DNA of 41,367 bases from Nitriliruptoraceae bacterium. GTDB taxonomy: Bacteria > Actinomycetota > Nitriliruptoria > Nitriliruptorales > Nitriliruptoraceae. The translations under genes and the position numbers were made by a program. Position 1 is the first letter of the stretch, and every line of letters starts with the position of its first letter. Where the stretch lies: assembly GCA_007117945.1 (NCBI GenBank), contig SKTN01000138.1, positions 1 to 41,367 on the forward strand, in the 5' to 3' direction. Below the pieces are notes generated by a model that worked only from the letters and a program-made list of their open reading frames with translations, was not told the origin of the DNA and did no database searches. Shown in pieces: positions 1 through 9,386 of the stretch.

Positions 1-59
1 CGCGGCGCCAGCCCGGCGTGGGCGGTGGCCCGACCGGGCGATGCGCACGCCGGCGAGGG

Positions 60-590
60 TTAGGGGTCCAGGAGCCGTGCCGCCGCGGCCATCGCCGCGC
101 GGGTGGAGGCGTCGGTGACCCGGGCGGCGTCCTCGGGCGCCAACCAGGCGACGTCGGGGGACTCCCCGGGAGCGGGGGACAGCGCCGCCTGGCCGTCGGC
201 CGACAGCAGGTAGCGCAGATCGAGGTGGACGTGCCCCCGGGGACCCTCGTGGACGTCGACGTGCACCAGCAACGGTGCGCCAGCGGGGTGCCGGGCGTCC
301 ACGCCCGTCTCCTCACGGGTCTCGCGTACCGCCGCCTGCCACGGGCGCTCCCCGGGCTCGAGGTGCCCACCGGGCTGCAACCAGCGACCGAGCCGCCGGT
401 GCCGGTGCAGGAGCACCCGGCCGTCACCGTCCTGGACGATGGCCGAGCCGGTGACGTGGGTGGGGTCGGCGTGCTGGTCCAGGGGCGCGGGCAGCCACGC
501 GATGAGCGCCCGGGTCCGCGCCAGGCTGCGGACCTCCACCGCGTCACCGGGCCGGTGGCCGGCGAGGTGGTCCAGCAGGTCCACGCTCAC
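60..590 (-). CDS. Nudix hydrolase
   Basis: A 176-residue Nudix-fold hydrolase, expected to cleave a nucleoside diphosphate linked to another group; the substrate cannot be read from the sequence. The Nudix box is complete at residues 75-97 (GHLEPGE, then REXXEE as R89, E90, E93, E94, then TGV). The first ~45 residues (HRPGDAVEVRSLARTRALIAWL) form a helical lead-in common in short actinobacterial Nudix proteins. The GTG start at 590 overlaps the TGA of hemQ (GTGA), so translation is probably coupled to hemQ. Longer readings of this frame run antisense to hemQ and have no coding character. No strong terminator is seen in the 59 bases beyond the stop. Confidence 0.85.
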   Translation of the reverse strand: MSVDLLDHLAGHRPGDAVEVRSLARTRALIAWLPAPLDQHADPTHVTGSAIVQDGDGRVLLHRHRRLGRWLQPGGHLEPGERPWQAAVRETREETGVDARHPAGAPLLVHVDVHEGPRGHVHLDLRYLLSADGQAALSPAPGESPDVAWLAPEDAARVTDASTRAAMAAAARLLDP

Positions 591-1384
591 CCGGCCGAGG
601 CCAGACCGATCTCCTCCACGAGCTCGGCGGGGGAGCGGCGGATGCCGAGCACGAAGGGCCCGAACTCCGCGTAGCGGACCGAGGCCTCGTCGTACCGGAG
701 CGTGTAGACGATCGACTTGATGTCGGCGAGGTCGTGGGCGAAGAGGCTGACGGCGTACTCCCAGTCGTCCAGCCCCGTGGAGGCGCTGACCAGCTGCAGC
801 ACCCGGCCGGTGTAGGCGCGACCGGAGCGTCCGTGCTCGCCCATCAGGCGCTTGCGCTCCTCGTAGTCGAGGGCGTACCAGTTGTCGTCGCCCTCGCGGC
901 GGTGGGACATGGGGTAGAAGCACAGCAGCTGCCAGTCGGGCATCTGCGGGTGCAGCTTGGACTCCGTGTAGGCGGCGATGCGCTCCGCGTACTGCTCCAC
1001 ACGCCGGTCGAGGTCCTCGCCGCTCACCCCCTTGGTCGCCATCTCCTCGCGGTAGCGCTCCGGGGTGTCGGTGTACTCGCTGCCCTCGGTGAGGGAGAGG
1101 TAGGAGTCGACCAGGGTCAGCGCCGGGGCCGCGGCGGTCGCGGACAGCTCGGTCTGGAGGGCACGCAGCTGGGTGAGGTCGTCGCTGAGCGCCATGGCGA
1201 TCACGTCCGCCTTGTGGCCGAGGCCCGTGAACAGGTGCAGCTGCACCCGGTCCTGCCAGGCCTCCAGGGTGGCGACCACCTCCTTGGCGGCGTGCGGCGG
1301 GAGGTGGGGTACGGCCGCGTGGTCCACGCGCAGGAACAGGTGCAGCACCCCCCAGCCGGTGCCGGGGCGGGCGGGCTCGGGCAT
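587..1384 (-). CDS. hemQ: coproheme decarboxylase HemQ (ChdC)
   Basis: Last step of the coproporphyrin-dependent haem pathway of Actinobacteria and Firmicutes: oxidative decarboxylation of coproheme III to haem b. The 265-residue protein matches the chlorite-dismutase-like family throughout. The catalytic tyrosine is in FYPMSHRR (Tyr157), and the axial histidine lies 27 residues later in EHGRSGR (His184), the spacing known from Geobacillus HemQ. The C-terminal blocks TGLDDWEYAVSLF and RYAEFGPFVLG are typical. ATG at 1384 is preferred because GAGGAG lies just upstream and the homology starts there; an in-frame start at 1510 would add an unconserved Ala/Arg-rich leader. It overlaps the Nudix gene by 4 bases and follows gpmA after 122 bases. 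Confidence 0.95.
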   Translation of the reverse strand: MPEPARPGTGWGVLHLFLRVDHAAVPHLPPHAAKEVVATLEAWQDRVQLHLFTGLGHKADVIAMALSDDLTQLRALQTELSATAAAPALTLVDSYLSLTEGSEYTDTPERYREEMATKGVSGEDLDRRVEQYAERIAAYTESKLHPQMPDWQLLCFYPMSHRREGDDNWYALDYEERKRLMGEHGRSGRAYTGRVLQLVSASTGLDDWEYAVSLFAHDLADIKSIVYTLRYDEASVRYAEFGPFVLGIRRSPAELVEEIGLASAG

Positions 1385-1450
1385 GACGACGCTCCTCGAC
1401 GCTTCGACCGGCAGCGTACCCCTGCCCTCTGTCACCCCCGGGCACGGCAG

Positions 1451-1472
1451 CGGGGCGGCCGCAGCCGCCCCG
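1451..1472 (-). terminator. GC-rich hairpin between gpmA and hemQ
   Basis: Perfect 9-bp inverted repeat CGGGGCGGC / GCCGCCCCG with a 4-base loop (CGCA), 35 bases after the gpmA stop in the direction of transcription. There is no T-run, which is common in high-GC Actinobacteria. It could terminate gpmA transcripts or reduce read-through into hemQ. No separate hemQ promoter was recognised. Confidence 0.4.
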
Positions 1473-1506
1473 CCGTCCTCGCGTCCGGCCCGCAGCGGGG
1501 CCGGTG

Positions 1507-2115
1507 TCACTCCAGGATGGTCTTCCCCCGGACGGTGCCGTCCTCGGCGAGGTCGTAGACCAGGGGCACGCCCGTGCCGAGCTCCAGCGACAGCACGCCC
1601 TCCTCGTCCAGCTCATCGAGCTGCATCACGATCGAGCGGTTGGAGTTGCCGTGGGCGACGACCAGCACGTCCTTGCCCTGCTTGATGTCGCCGAGGATGG
1701 CCCGGTCGAAGAAGGGCAGGGTGCGCTCCGCGGTGTTCTTCAACGCCTCACCGTTCGGCGGCGGGGTGGCGTAGGAGCGGCGCCAGGTGTGGACCTGCTC
1801 CTTGCCGTAGCGCTCGGCGGTCTCCGCCTTGTTCAGCCCCTGCAGGTCGCCGTAGTGGCGCTCGTTGAGCGCCTGGTCACGGATCACGGGCAGGTCGTCG
1901 AAACCCGCGACCTCCATGATGATCCGGAGCGTCTCCTGGGCGCGGGTCAACGACGAGGTGTAGGCCACGTCGAAGTGCTGGCCCCGCAGGCGCTCACCGC
2001 CCTTGGCGGCCTCCTCCTCACCCTTGGCGGTGAGGGGGACGTCCACCCACCCGGTGAAGCGGTTCTCGAGGTTCCACAGGGACTGGCCGTGTCGGACGAG
2101 GGCGAGGGTTGGCAT
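1507..2115 (-). CDS. gpmA: 2,3-bisphosphoglycerate-dependent phosphoglycerate mutase (compact form)
   Basis: Glycolytic interconversion of 3- and 2-phosphoglycerate in the cytosol. The 202-residue protein has the histidine-phosphatase signature LVRHGQS with phospho-acceptor His9, ENRFTGW, the acid/base glutamate in LNERHYG (Glu85), LQGLNKAETAE and the second histidine in VVAHGNSNR (His155). It is shorter than the ~250-residue E. coli enzyme. The ~25-residue loop after the WRR motif is missing, and the protein ends soon after TGVPLVY, without the C-terminal lid. The strict GpmA blocks still favour mutase over a generic phosphatase. ATG at 2115 is chosen because AAGGG lies 8 bases upstream; an earlier ATG at 2130 has no such site. 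Confidence 0.9.
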   Translation of the reverse strand: MPTLALVRHGQSLWNLENRFTGWVDVPLTAKGEEEAAKGGERLRGQHFDVAYTSSLTRAQETLRIIMEVAGFDDLPVIRDQALNERHYGDLQGLNKAETAERYGKEQVHTWRRSYATPPPNGEALKNTAERTLPFFDRAILGDIKQGKDVLVVAHGNSNRSIVMQLDELDEEGVLSLELGTGVPLVYDLAEDGTVRGKTILE

Positions 2116-2181
2116 CGGTGACCCTTCCATGAGGTGGGGTGCGCGTGGTGGTCCGCGTCGGCGGGCGTGCGCCCGTCGCGG

Positions 2182-2201
2182 CTCGGCGTGGCTGCGCCGA
2201 G
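2182..2201 (-). terminator. hairpin between satD-like gene and gpmA
   Basis: Inverted repeat CTCGGCG / CGCCGAG with a 6-base loop, about 20 bases after the stop of the SatD-like gene. A second short hairpin (CGGGCG TG CGCCCG, 2162-2175) lies further on. They could end the upstream transcript or form structure in the gpmA leader, because a likely gpmA promoter (2219-2224) lies before them. Confidence 0.35.
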
Positions 2202-2218
2202 GTGGTCATCCACCCTCG

Positions 2219-2224
2219 AGCCTA
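2219..2224 (-). promoter_or_regulatory. candidate -10 element of gpmA
   Basis: TAGGCT on the minus strand, identical to the hexamer found before five plus-strand genes here. It overlaps the TAG stop codon of the SatD-like gene and would give gpmA a leader of roughly 95 bases. No clear -35 box is visible. Confidence 0.35.
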
Positions 2225-3007
2225 GAGGCCGTCCGCACCGCTGGCCGGTGTCCGGCTGGCCCCCTGCAGTTCCAGCAGGGCCCGGTGCAGGGCCAGGCTG
2301 CCGCGGACCCGGATCCGCCGCGCGATCGCGGGCTGGGACACCCCCAGCGCCGCGGCGACGTCGACCTGGCGCTCACCGTCCAGCAGGCCCATCAGCGCCC
2401 GCCGGTCCCGGGCGTCGAGGCGCGCCAGCAGCTGGTCCTGGAGGAGCAGGTGGGCGTTGATGGCACCCTCGAGCACGGGATCGTCCGCACGGCACCGGCT
2501 GCGCAGGGAGGCGGGCCAGCGCCGCGAGGCGGGCAGCTCCTCGGCCTCGGCCAGGGCGGCCCGGGCCAGGCTCGTGGCGGTGGCGAGCTCCGGGGTGTCG
2601 GGACCGGCAGTGGACCGAGGCGTGGGGGCTGGGCCCTCGGGGTCACCCGGGGCCGGGGGCCCCAGGCCGATCCCCAGGCGGAGCTCGACGGCCTCCCGGG
2701 TCCCGGAGCGGGTGGTGAGCACCAGCCCGTCGGTGCCCAGCCGCAGCCGCAACGCGGCGGCGGCCGCGGCACCGATGTCGGCGTAGGCGCCGAGGAACAC
2801 GTCCCGGTCGGTGCGGCGCAGGGCGAGCAGGCTGTCACCCGCGGCCTCGACCGTGGCCAGGGCGGCATCGAGGCCCGCCAGCAGCTGCGCGGTGTCGAGG
2901 TAGCGGCGTGAGGTCACCACATCCCCGGTGACCACCACCGGTCCCCGTACCTCCGCAGCCCCGCCGGACGTGAGCTGTGGGGGAGGGGCTGCCCCCGTGC
3001 TGGCCAT
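2222..3007 (-). CDS. SatD-like protein with C-terminal HTH
   Basis: A 261-residue protein resembling the SatD family, named from streptococcal secretion and acid tolerance; its biochemical role is poorly known. Matching points are the N-terminal GDVVTSR block (residues 28-34, like GDLINSR in SatD), the central ELRLGIGLGP block (about 108-117) and a C-terminal helix-turn-helix (VAAALGVSQPAIARRIR, about 217-233). The middle holds an Ala/Pro-rich insert (residues 118-140). ATG at 3007 has GAGGAGG six bases upstream. It faces acnA across a 286-base intergenic region, so it could regulate itself or acnA. That is an inference; the HTH could also serve another purpose. Confidence 0.75.
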   Translation of the reverse strand: MASTGAAPPPQLTSGGAAEVRGPVVVTGDVVTSRRYLDTAQLLAGLDAALATVEAAGDSLLALRRTDRDVFLGAYADIGAAAAAALRLRLGTDGLVLTTRSGTREAVELRLGIGLGPPAPGDPEGPAPTPRSTAGPDTPELATATSLARAALAEAEELPASRRWPASLRSRCRADDPVLEGAINAHLLLQDQLLARLDARDRRALMGLLDGERQVDVAAALGVSQPAIARRIRVRGSLALHRALLELQGASRTPASGADGL

Positions 3008-3082
3008 GTGGACCTCCTCGACCTGCCGCGTCGCCGACCGTGGGGACGCGGCGCCGATGACGACCCCACCCGACGGGAGATG

Positions 3083-3101
3083 CATAACGCATACGGTTAT
3101 G
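3083..3101. promoter_or_regulatory. AT-rich dyad in the satD-like/acnA divergent region
   Basis: CATAAC - 7 bases - GTTATG is a perfect 6-bp inverted repeat in a ~30-base AT-rich island, the most AT-rich spot in the neighbourhood. It overlaps possible -10 boxes on both strands: TATGAT at 3098-3103 (plus, toward acnA) and TATCAT at 3099-3104 (minus, toward the SatD-like gene). This arrangement fits an operator of a divergent promoter. No known consensus was matched. Confidence 0.45.
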
Positions 3102-3188
3102 ATACACGTACGGACGTCAGCGAGCCCAGGGCCGCGTCCAGCGCCGCCGCACCGTACGGCGGAGGCGGGCGCCGGCGCCGCGCTCGAC

Positions 3189-3194
3189 TAGGTT
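3189..3194 (+). promoter_or_regulatory. candidate -10 element of acnA
   Basis: TAGGTT, close to the TAGGCT hexamer used elsewhere in the window, about 100 bases before the acnA start. The alternative acnA promoter is TATGAT at 3098-3103. The rest of the 3008-3293 gap shows no gene. Confidence 0.35.
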
Positions 3195-3293
3195 CGCCCC
3201 CCCGCCCGGTGGCCCCACCCACCTGCCTGGGCACGGTCACCGCGGACCTGCCACCAGCTCCGTTCCACCCCGTACCGATCCGGGAGCCCGCCG

Positions 3294-6101
<2,808 letters not shown>

Positions 6102-6107
6102 GCGTCC

Positions 6108-6144
6108 GTGGGTGTGCGCCGCGACGAACCTGGCGCACACCCAC
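6108..6144 (+). terminator. 13-bp perfect hairpin after acnA
   Basis: GTGGGTGTGCGCC (6108-6120) pairs perfectly with GGCGCACACCCAC (6132-6144) across an 11-base loop, six bases after the acnA stop. No T-run follows. The msrA ribosome site lies only ~10 bases beyond, leaving no room for a normal promoter between hairpin and msrA. The hairpin may therefore terminate only partially, or protect the acnA end from decay. Confidence 0.65.
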
Positions 6145-6167
6145 ATCCCCACCCTCCGGAGGCCACG

Positions 6168-6800
6168 ATGCTGTTCGCCCGCCCACCGGCCACCGTGATC
6201 GACGCTGAGGACGCCCTCCCCGGGCGCGACACCCCGGTGTCGGTTCCCGAGGCGCACCACGTCCACGGCCGCCCCATCACCCCGCCCTGGCCCGATGGCC
6301 ACGCCGTACTGGTGGTGGGCATGGGCTGCTTCTGGGGCGCGGAGCGCATCTACTGGTCCCTCGACGGGGTGTGGACCACCTTCGTGGGCTACGCGGGGGG
6401 TCACACCCCCAACCCGACCTACCGGGAGGTCTGCACGGGCCGCACCGGCCACGCGGAGATCGCGGGTGTCGTCTACGACCCCGAGGTGGTCGGCCTCGGC
6501 ACCCTGCTCGGTGCCTTCTGGGAGCAGCACGACCCCACCCAGAGCATGCGCCAGGGCAACGACGTCGGCACCCAGTACCGCTCGATCCTGCTCACCACCT
6601 CCGACGAGCAGGTCACCGCCGCCGCCGCGAGCCGCGACCGCTACCAGGCGCGCCTGCGCGACGCGGGTGTGACGGCGCCGATCACCACCACGATCGAGCC
6701 GCTGGGCGAGGTCTACTGGGCGGAGGCCGAGCACCAGCAGTACCTGTCCAAGCACCCCGGTGGGTACTGCAACCACGGGTTCTGCCAGGCGGCCTACTGA
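6168..6800 (+). CDS. msrA: peptide-methionine (S)-S-oxide reductase MsrA
   Basis: Repairs oxidised methionine in proteins and free methionine, using thioredoxin. The 210-residue protein has the catalytic GCFWG motif with Cys54 as nucleophile and the resolving cysteines Cys201 and Cys206 (GGYCNHGFC) at the C-terminus. GYAGG, YREVCTGRTGHAE and EVYWAEAEHQQYL are typical of MsrA. ATG at 6168 follows CGGAGG with good spacing; an in-frame ATG at 6108 would put the terminator hairpin inside the gene and add an unconserved leader. It lies 66 bases after acnA, a cluster enzyme sensitive to oxidation, so the pair may serve oxidative stress. Confidence 0.95.
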   Translation: MLFARPPATVIDAEDALPGRDTPVSVPEAHHVHGRPITPPWPDGHAVLVVGMGCFWGAERIYWSLDGVWTTFVGYAGGHTPNPTYREVCTGRTGHAEIAGVVYDPEVVGLGTLLGAFWEQHDPTQSMRQGNDVGTQYRSILLTTSDEQVTAAAASRDRYQARLRDAGVTAPITTTIEPLGEVYWAEAEHQQYLSKHPGGYCNHGFCQAAY

Positions 6801-6859
6801 CGGACACCGCTGGCCGGCGCACCACGGTCCGGCTCCACGCGGCGGCGCCCAGGCGCGTG

Positions 6860-6865
6860 TAGCGT
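6860..6865 (+). promoter_or_regulatory. candidate -10 element of GH65 gene
   Basis: TAGCGT about 67 bases before the GH65 start, in the 132-base gap after msrA. It fits the TA(G/C)(G/C)(C/G)T pattern seen before other genes of the window. No -35 box was recognised. Confidence 0.3.
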
Positions 6866-6932
6866 GGGAGCACACCTCCGGGTGCGCAGCAGCGTGCCCA
6901 CGCCCCGCCCGCCCCGCCTCGAGGTCGACCCG

Positions 6933-9332
6933 ATGATCCCCCGCGAGCTCCGCCTGCCACCCGAGCACCTGTTCCCACCCGATGAGTGGCGGCTGGTCGA
7001 GCGGGGCTACTCCGACCGCTGGATGGGCAACGCGGAGACGGTGTTCGCGCTGGGCAACGGCTTCCTCGGGATGCGCGGCACCTTCGAGGAGGGCCGGCCC
7101 GCGATCGAGCCGGGGACCTTCGTCAACGGCTTCCACGAGACCTGGCCGATCGTGCACGCCGAGGAGGCCTTCGGCTTCGCCCGCACGGGTCAGACCATCG
7201 TCAACTGCCCCGACGCCACCCTACTGAAGCTCTACGTCGACGACGAGCCCCTGTTCCTGCCCACCGCCCGCCTCGTCGAGTACGAGCGCACCCTGGACTT
7301 CCGCGAGGGCGTGCTGCGCAGGAACCTGACCTGGTCCACGCCCTCGGGCAAGAAGGTGACGCTCACGACCTCGCGGCTGGTGTCCTTCGTGCACCGCCAC
7401 CTCGGTGCCATCTCCTACGAGCTCGAGGTGGATGCGGACGCGCCCGTGGTGGTGTCCTCCCAGCTGCTCAACCGGCAGGACGCCCGGGCGGAGGACGAAC
7501 CCCGCACCAACAACGGCAGCGACCCGCGCCGCTCCCGGGGGTTCGGGCACCGGGTGCTCAACTCCAAGGGCATCTCCCAGGACGGGCACCGCATCGTCAA
7601 CGGGTACCGCACCACGAACTCCCGCATGACCCTGGGCGTCGGCGTCGACCACGTCATGGAGACCGACAACCCGTGGCGTGCGCAGCGCACCGCCGACGAC
7701 GACCTCGGCAAGGTCGTGTTCACCGTGGACGCGCGCGCCGGTGTGCCGATCCGCATCACCAAGTTCATGACCTACCACAGCTCACGCAACGTGCCCGCGA
7801 TGGAGCTGGTGGACCGTGGCTGGCGCACCCTGGACCGCGCCATGACCGAGGGCTACGGGGCCCTCGAGGCCGCGCAGCGCGACTTCCTCACCGACTTCTG
7901 GGAGCGGTCCGACGTCCAGGTGGAGGGTCCGGCGCGGGTCCAGCAGGCCATCCGCTGGAACCTCTACCAGCTGGCTCAGGCCTCGGCCCGGGCGGAGACC
8001 ACGGGCATCCCCGCCAAGGGGCTGACAGGGCAGGCCTACGAGGGCCACTACTTCTGGGACACCGAGGTCTACGTCGCGCCCTTCCTGACCTACACCGAGC
8101 CCCGGGTGACCCGCAACCTCCTGCGTTTCCGCCACTCCATGCTGCCCCTGGCGCGGGAGCGGGCCCGCGAGCTCAGCGAGGACGGGGCGCTGTTCCCCTG
8201 GCGCACCATCAACGGCGAGGAGGCCTCCTCCTACTACGCCGCGGGCACGGCGCAGTACCACATCGACGCCGACATCGCCCACGCGATCCGCCACTACGTC
8301 AACGCCCGCGGCGACAAGCAGCTGCTCAAGGAGGTGGGTGCGGAGATCCTGGTGGAGACCGCGCGGATGTGGTCGGGGCTGGGGTTCTTCAGCCCCGAGG
8401 ACGCCGCCTTCCACATCCACGGTGTGACCGGGCCCGACGAGTACACCACCGTGGTCAACGACAACGCCTTCACCAACATGATGGCGCGGGCGAACCTGCG
8501 CTACGCCGCCGAGGCGGTGCTGTGGCTCAAGGAGGAGGAGCCCGAGGCCTACGCCGCCCTGGAGCACGCCACCGGCCTGGCCAGCGAGGAGGTGCTGCGC
8601 TGGCAGCGGGCCGCCGACGCGATGTACGTGCCCTACGACGCCGACCGCGGCATCCACCCCCAGGACGCGAACTTCCTCGAGAAGGAGCGGTGGGACTTCC
8701 AGCACACCCCCACCGACCAGTACCCCCTGCTGCTGCACTACCACCCCCTGGTCATCTACCGCCACCAGGTGATCAAGCAGGCCGACGTGGTGCTCGCGAT
8801 GGTGCTCCTCGGTGACGAGTTCTCCCTCGAGCAGAAGCGCCGCAACTTCGACTACTACGACCCGCTGACCACGGGTGACTCCTCCCTGTCCGCCTGCGTG
8901 CAGTCGATCCTGGCCGCCGAGGTCGGTTACGAGCGCAAGGCCCTGGAGTACTTCCAGTACGCCCTGCTGATGGACCTCGCCGACGTGGCCGGCAACGTCG
9001 TGGACGGGGTCCACGTCGCCTCCGTGGGTGGGGTGTGGATGACCCTGGTCTACGGCTTCGGCGGCCTGCGCGACTACAACGGCGAGCTGTCCTTCGATCC
9101 GCGCCTGCCCCGCCCCTGGAACCGGCTGCGCTTCCCCCTGCGCTTCCACGACCGGCAGCTGGTGATCGACCTGACCCACGACACCTACACCTTCGAGGTG
9201 GTGTCCGGTGAGGGCGAGGTGACCATCGACGTCCGCGGTGAGGAGGTCATCCTGCGCCCGGGGGAGCCCGTGGAGCTGCCCGCCTCCGTCGGGACCACCC
9301 CGACCCCGGTGCTGGCCTCCGAGGACGCCTGA
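6933..9332 (+). CDS. glycoside hydrolase family 65 (disaccharide phosphorylase)
   Basis: A 799-residue GH65 protein, probably a phosphorylase splitting an alpha-glucoside such as maltose, trehalose or kojibiose with phosphate to release beta-glucose 1-phosphate. The N-terminal beta-sandwich starts near GNAETVFALGNGFLGMRGTFEE. The (alpha/alpha)6 barrel carries YFWDTEVYVAPFLTYTEP, LFPWRTINGEE, and TGPDEYT with the general acid Glu503. HQVIKQADVVLAMVLL (about residues 610-625) is the usual phosphate-binding area, favouring a phosphorylase over a hydrolase. ATG at 6933 has GAGGT upstream. The beta-phosphoglucomutase often found beside such enzymes is absent here, so the true substrate stays open. 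Confidence 0.88.
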   Translation: MIPRELRLPPEHLFPPDEWRLVERGYSDRWMGNAETVFALGNGFLGMRGTFEEGRPAIEPGTFVNGFHETWPIVHAEEAFGFARTGQTIVNCPDATLLKLYVDDEPLFLPTARLVEYERTLDFREGVLRRNLTWSTPSGKKVTLTTSRLVSFVHRHLGAISYELEVDADAPVVVSSQLLNRQDARAEDEPRTNNGSDPRRSRGFGHRVLNSKGISQDGHRIVNGYRTTNSRMTLGVGVDHVMETDNPWRAQRTADDDLGKVVFTVDARAGVPIRITKFMTYHSSRNVPAMELVDRGWRTLDRAMTEGYGALEAAQRDFLTDFWERSDVQVEGPARVQQAIRWNLYQLAQASARAETTGIPAKGLTGQAYEGHYFWDTEVYVAPFLTYTEPRVTRNLLRFRHSMLPLARERARELSEDGALFPWRTINGEEASSYYAAGTAQYHIDADIAHAIRHYVNARGDKQLLKEVGAEILVETARMWSGLGFFSPEDAAFHIHGVTGPDEYTTVVNDNAFTNMMARANLRYAAEAVLWLKEEEPEAYAALEHATGLASEEVLRWQRAADAMYVPYDADRGIHPQDANFLEKERWDFQHTPTDQYPLLLHYHPLVIYRHQVIKQADVVLAMVLLGDEFSLEQKRRNFDYYDPLTTGDSSLSACVQSILAAEVGYERKALEYFQYALLMDLADVAGNVVDGVHVASVGGVWMTLVYGFGGLRDYNGELSFDPRLPRPWNRLRFPLRFHDRQLVIDLTHDTYTFEVVSGEGEVTIDVRGEEVILRPGEPVELPASVGTTPTPVLASEDA

Positions 9333-9386
9333 CCCCGGCCCACCACCGCGACCAACCCCACGATGCACCCCGAGGGAGGTGTCCCC

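Noticed and set aside
1385..1510. N-terminal extension of HemQ to 1510
   Set aside because: The added residues are low-complexity Ala/Pro/Arg, run through the hairpin at 1451-1472, and the ATG at 1384 has a good ribosome site.
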